Assembly: GCA_000697335.1 (NCBI GenBank)
Contig: JNEM01016967.1
Location: 1-12,060, forward strand
Length of the DNA stretch: 12,060 bases
Direction: 5' to 3'
Origin: Conidiobolus incongruus B7586
Taxonomy: Eukaryota > Entomophthoromycota > Entomophthoromycetes > Entomophthorales > Conidiobolaceae
Under the pieces are notes generated by a model that saw only the letters and a program-made list of their open reading frames with translations, was not told the DNA's origin and made no database searches. A program made the translations under genes and the position numbers. This document shows, in pieces, positions 9,132 through 12,060 of this stretch; within the stretch, counting starts at the first letter, position 1; each line of letters opens with the position of its first letter.

Positions 9132-10430
9132 GTTTAAAAATAATTAATTAAAATGATTTAATATAGAATATTTATTCTAAGTTATAATTCTATAATATTA
9201 CTTTGTAATTTAAATAATAGGAATTTTTTATATTTGAAAAAAAAATAAATAATTTAATATAAAGTATGTAAAAATAAATATAAAATATAAAATTAATAAT
9301 TCTTTTATTTATAATAACTTTTTGATATATTTTTGATAAAGTTCTAATACTTAAAAAATAAATCTTTTTATTAAAGAATAAATTTAATATTTTATAATCT
9401 AGTTAAATTTTTCTATAGAAATTTTCTTTCTTATAAGCTGGTTTTTTAATTACCCAAAATAATTATAATCATATCAGTTATAATCTAAAGAATATTCTAG
9501 ATATGGTAGTTTTTTTTAGGTATTTTTAATTAAAAAATATTCTATAACTTTAATTTTATATATTTTATAATTATTTTATAAAATAATAGGTTTTTTTAAT
9601 TTATATTAAAAATACTAATTAGAAATAATTTTATTTAAAAAAATAATATAAGTTTATTATTAATTGATATTCCTCTAAAAACTAAATAAAAATAGCTATT
9701 ATTATAATAATTTTATATAATAATTAATATTCACTTATTAATATTATATTTTTTAAAATAATTTGTGAAAGGGGTTGATTTAGCTTAATTTATCATTTTG
9801 ATTTATATTTTAATAAAAGATTATATAAAAAGATTTAAGATTTATTAATTATAATAGTTTATTATAAAAGCTTTGGTTTTTAATTATACTTTAATAAGCA
9901 TTATTTAATAATAACTATTTTAACTTTTTTTAAGCTTTAGTTAAATTATAAGATATTTATTTTATATATTTATTAATTAATCTTAATTTAAACTTTAATA
10001 TATATAAAATGCTTATATAACTAATATTCAAGTATCTTGATAATTCTTTAGCTAAAATAACAAGATATTTTCTAATATACTTTTTCACTTTATTAATAAT
10101 TAAAAAAATAATAATTAAAATTAATTTTTTAGATTTTAATAAGTATTAAATAGTTTTTCTCTTAATCTTAAATTAATTTACCTAGTAATAAATTATTAGT
10201 TTAGATAATATATTATTATTAAAAGTTACTTATAAATTTTAAATAATTTTAAAGGGTTTATGGTTTAGTTTTACTAATATAAAAATAAAAGACTATTATT
10301 GATTATAATTTAATTCAAGAATAATTAAATTAAATACCTAATTTTAAAAAATGGTTTTTCTAATTAAAAAAATATTATATATATATATAATTCAACATTA
10401 TATCTTCTTATTTGTTTGATATATATTTCT
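9132..10430 (-). mobile_element. Mariner copy C, decayed, apparently inserted into copy E/D
   Basis: This is the best-matching partner of copies A and B. The 3' flank occupies about 9132-9304, the transposase remnant about 9305-10300 and the 5' flank about 10300-10430. The length is near 1.3 kb, normal for the family. Both ends fall at the two points where the older copy E/D breaks off and resumes. TA dinucleotides are present at both junctions, but TA is so common here that this proves little. Terminal inverted repeats were not resolved by eye. Confidence 0.65.
9305..10300 (-). pseudogene. Mariner transposase pseudogene in copy C
   Basis: Reading right to left, the N-terminal part VKLNHKPFKII (10274-10242) matches copies B and D. 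The segment corresponding to the second catalytic Asp lies near 9575. The block LPYLEYSLDYN is followed by the third acidic residue, Asp, at 9470-9468, where copy A has Asn. LKNQLIRKKISIE follows. The C-terminal KNISKSY matches the other copies. Stops are frequent, many at expected Gln or Trp positions. The Asp here is the main evidence for a DD34D triad. The copy is inactive. Confidence 0.65.
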
Positions 10431-10437
10431 TTATTTA

Positions 10438-11000
10438 AAACTGATATTAAGTTTAAATAATCAGAAATTAAAAAATTTCCAATTTTTTTGATTCTATAAT
10501 AATATATTTATTGATTTTCTATTAAACTATAATGAAATTATAAAATATTTTTTTTGTTTTTTTACTAATTAAATTAAATTTAATATTTAGTATATATTAT
10601 ATAATTATTAGATATATATTAAGTTATTATTATAATTATTTAACTAAAATAAAATAATTTTTTATATATTTTTATTTTATTAATAATTGAAAAAATATAA
10701 TATTTAATTTTTATTTTCTAATAGAATATAATTATTGGCTTTTTTAGTTTTATTTTAAAAAATCTAATAATATTAGTTAATAATAAATTTAAATATAATT
10801 TCTATAATTACTTATAAAACTAAATAGTTTTAAAGATTTATAGCTAAGTTTTAATAAAATTATAATTATAAACTTTTGATATTTATTTTTTAATATAACT
10901 AAAATTATATATTAAATAAGAAGTATTTTATTAACAAAAGTGATAATAAATTAATATTTATATTTTTAATAATTTTTTATCAATAATTTAAAAATTTAGT
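10438..11000 (-). mobile_element. Mariner copy E/D, right (5') part
   Basis: The stretch 10555-10760 aligns with copy C 9955-10165 (for example ACTAAAATAA around 10644 against GCTAAAATAA at about 10051). The segment at 10820-10850 gives the N-terminal reading KLSYKSLKLF, matching copies B and C. The 5' flank to about 10960 matches B 6860-6950. Its start continues where the left part stopped at 9131, allowing for a small unassigned gap. Together the two parts make about 1.2 kb. Confidence 0.55.
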
Positions 11001-12060
11001 TTTGATTATTTACAATAATTGATAATAAAGAGAATTTTATAATTTTAATATTATTAAATCATTACTAAGGCTTTTTAGTCATCCTATATCTTAAAAAGAA
11101 TATATGGAACTAATTATTTATCTAAAACTAGCTTATATCAATTAACATACTAGTTTAAAACTAGAATGGGAGTTTTTGAAAATTCTGATAAACTTTGACA
11201 ATTAATATTTATTGTGATTATTTCATTCATTAATAATATAAAGAATATATTACAATATATTAATAATTTAGCTTAAAGCTTCATCATGGTATTATATTAT
11301 ATATACTATTAAAAGTAGTTTAATAAGTGTAAATATAAAATGAATTTTATTATATAACGAAATTTGAAAAAAAATATAAAATAATTATGAATAAAGAATA
11401 TTTATTTAATATATAGCAAAGTATAATAGATTTTAAATTTAATTATAATATCTAGTCGAATTTAAAAATCTTTTTATATTTTATTTTTTGATATTAAAAT
11501 AAAATAATAATATATGTTAAATTAAATTGCATTAATAATTTCAATAAATAATGTAGATATATGGTTATATGATTTTTATGTATAGTTAAATTAATAACAA
11601 TATATTTTTTTGAATCAAAATAATCTTAAATATTTATTTATAAATAAATAGACTGATGTATATAAATAAAAACCGTCAAATATACAAAGTTAGAGTGAAA
11701 AAGTTTAAATGAAATACAAATAAAAAATAGATATATTAAATATATCGATTAAAATTTTTTTTTCAAATTATACTGGTTGTATAAAGATAAAATAAATTAG
11801 CAATAATCAAAACTTCAATAAGCTTACCATATTTTAACATAATAAATATCGGTCTTTAACAAATTAATTTTATTAAAAATTTCAGATAACTATTAATAAT
11901 AGATAAGAGAACTAGCTTGATATTATATATATTTTTATAAAATATTAATCTTTGATTATATTCAAGTTCAATATAAACCAAAATAACTAATTGAAATCTT
12001 ATATAATATTTAATAATTATAAAATAACAATGTAAAATATAAAATCTATAATGATATTAA
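11001..12060. other. AT-rich stretch without identifiable genes
   Basis: Nothing coding is supported on either strand. A short inverted pair AAACTAG (11125-11131) and CTAGTTT (11150-11156) sits near the likely right end of copy E/D. The rest is simple AT-rich DNA. Confidence 0.45.

Overview
The window is very AT-rich eukaryotic DNA with one intact gene and long, decayed stretches on both sides. The gene encodes a heterotrimeric G-protein alpha subunit on the minus strand (exons 2571-2457 and 2403-1466, one 53-bp GT-AG intron). Its sequence resembles fungal G-alpha proteins, for example in the block around AAISEYDQVL and the TAIILFLNKVDLF stretch. The short intron and compact promoter fit a fungus with an extremely AT-biased genome. 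Candidate lineages (inference only) are early-diverging groups such as anaerobic gut fungi, Glomeromycotina or Harpellales, or AT-rich blocks of another fungus.

Layout: 1 to about 935 is the 3' part of a decayed mariner-type DNA transposon (copy A, plus strand), cut by the window edge. About 936-1465 is the gene's 3' flank, with possible poly(A) signals. 1466-2571 is the G-alpha gene. 2572-2735 is its promoter, with a TATA box and two perfect dyads. About 2736-5395 is AT-rich DNA with a (TAA)n and an (AT)n microsatellite and a less AT-rich islet near 4290-4430. 5401-5700 is an island of 38% GC with a 3:1 excess of G over C. About 5716-6990 is a second mariner copy (B, minus strand). About 6990-8450 is featureless apart from a 38-bp perfect palindrome. 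About 8500-11000 appears to be a nested pair: an older copy (E/D, minus strand) split by a younger-looking copy (C, minus strand, about 9132-10430). 11000-12060 shows nothing identifiable.

The transposon family was recognised by comparing the copies with each other. Copy A, read in one frame, keeps a transposase skeleton: first catalytic Asp at 214-216, second at 487-489, then a YSPD-like block and a third acidic position 34 residues after the second. The third position is Asp in copy C, which gives a mariner-type DD34D triad. Most in-frame stops sit where Gln or Trp codons would be expected. This points to C-to-T type decay (repeat-induced point mutation or deamination of methylated cytosine) of repeats around a gene that stayed intact. 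No CRISPR array, rRNA, convincing tRNA or virus-like element was seen. All repeat boundaries are estimates by eye.
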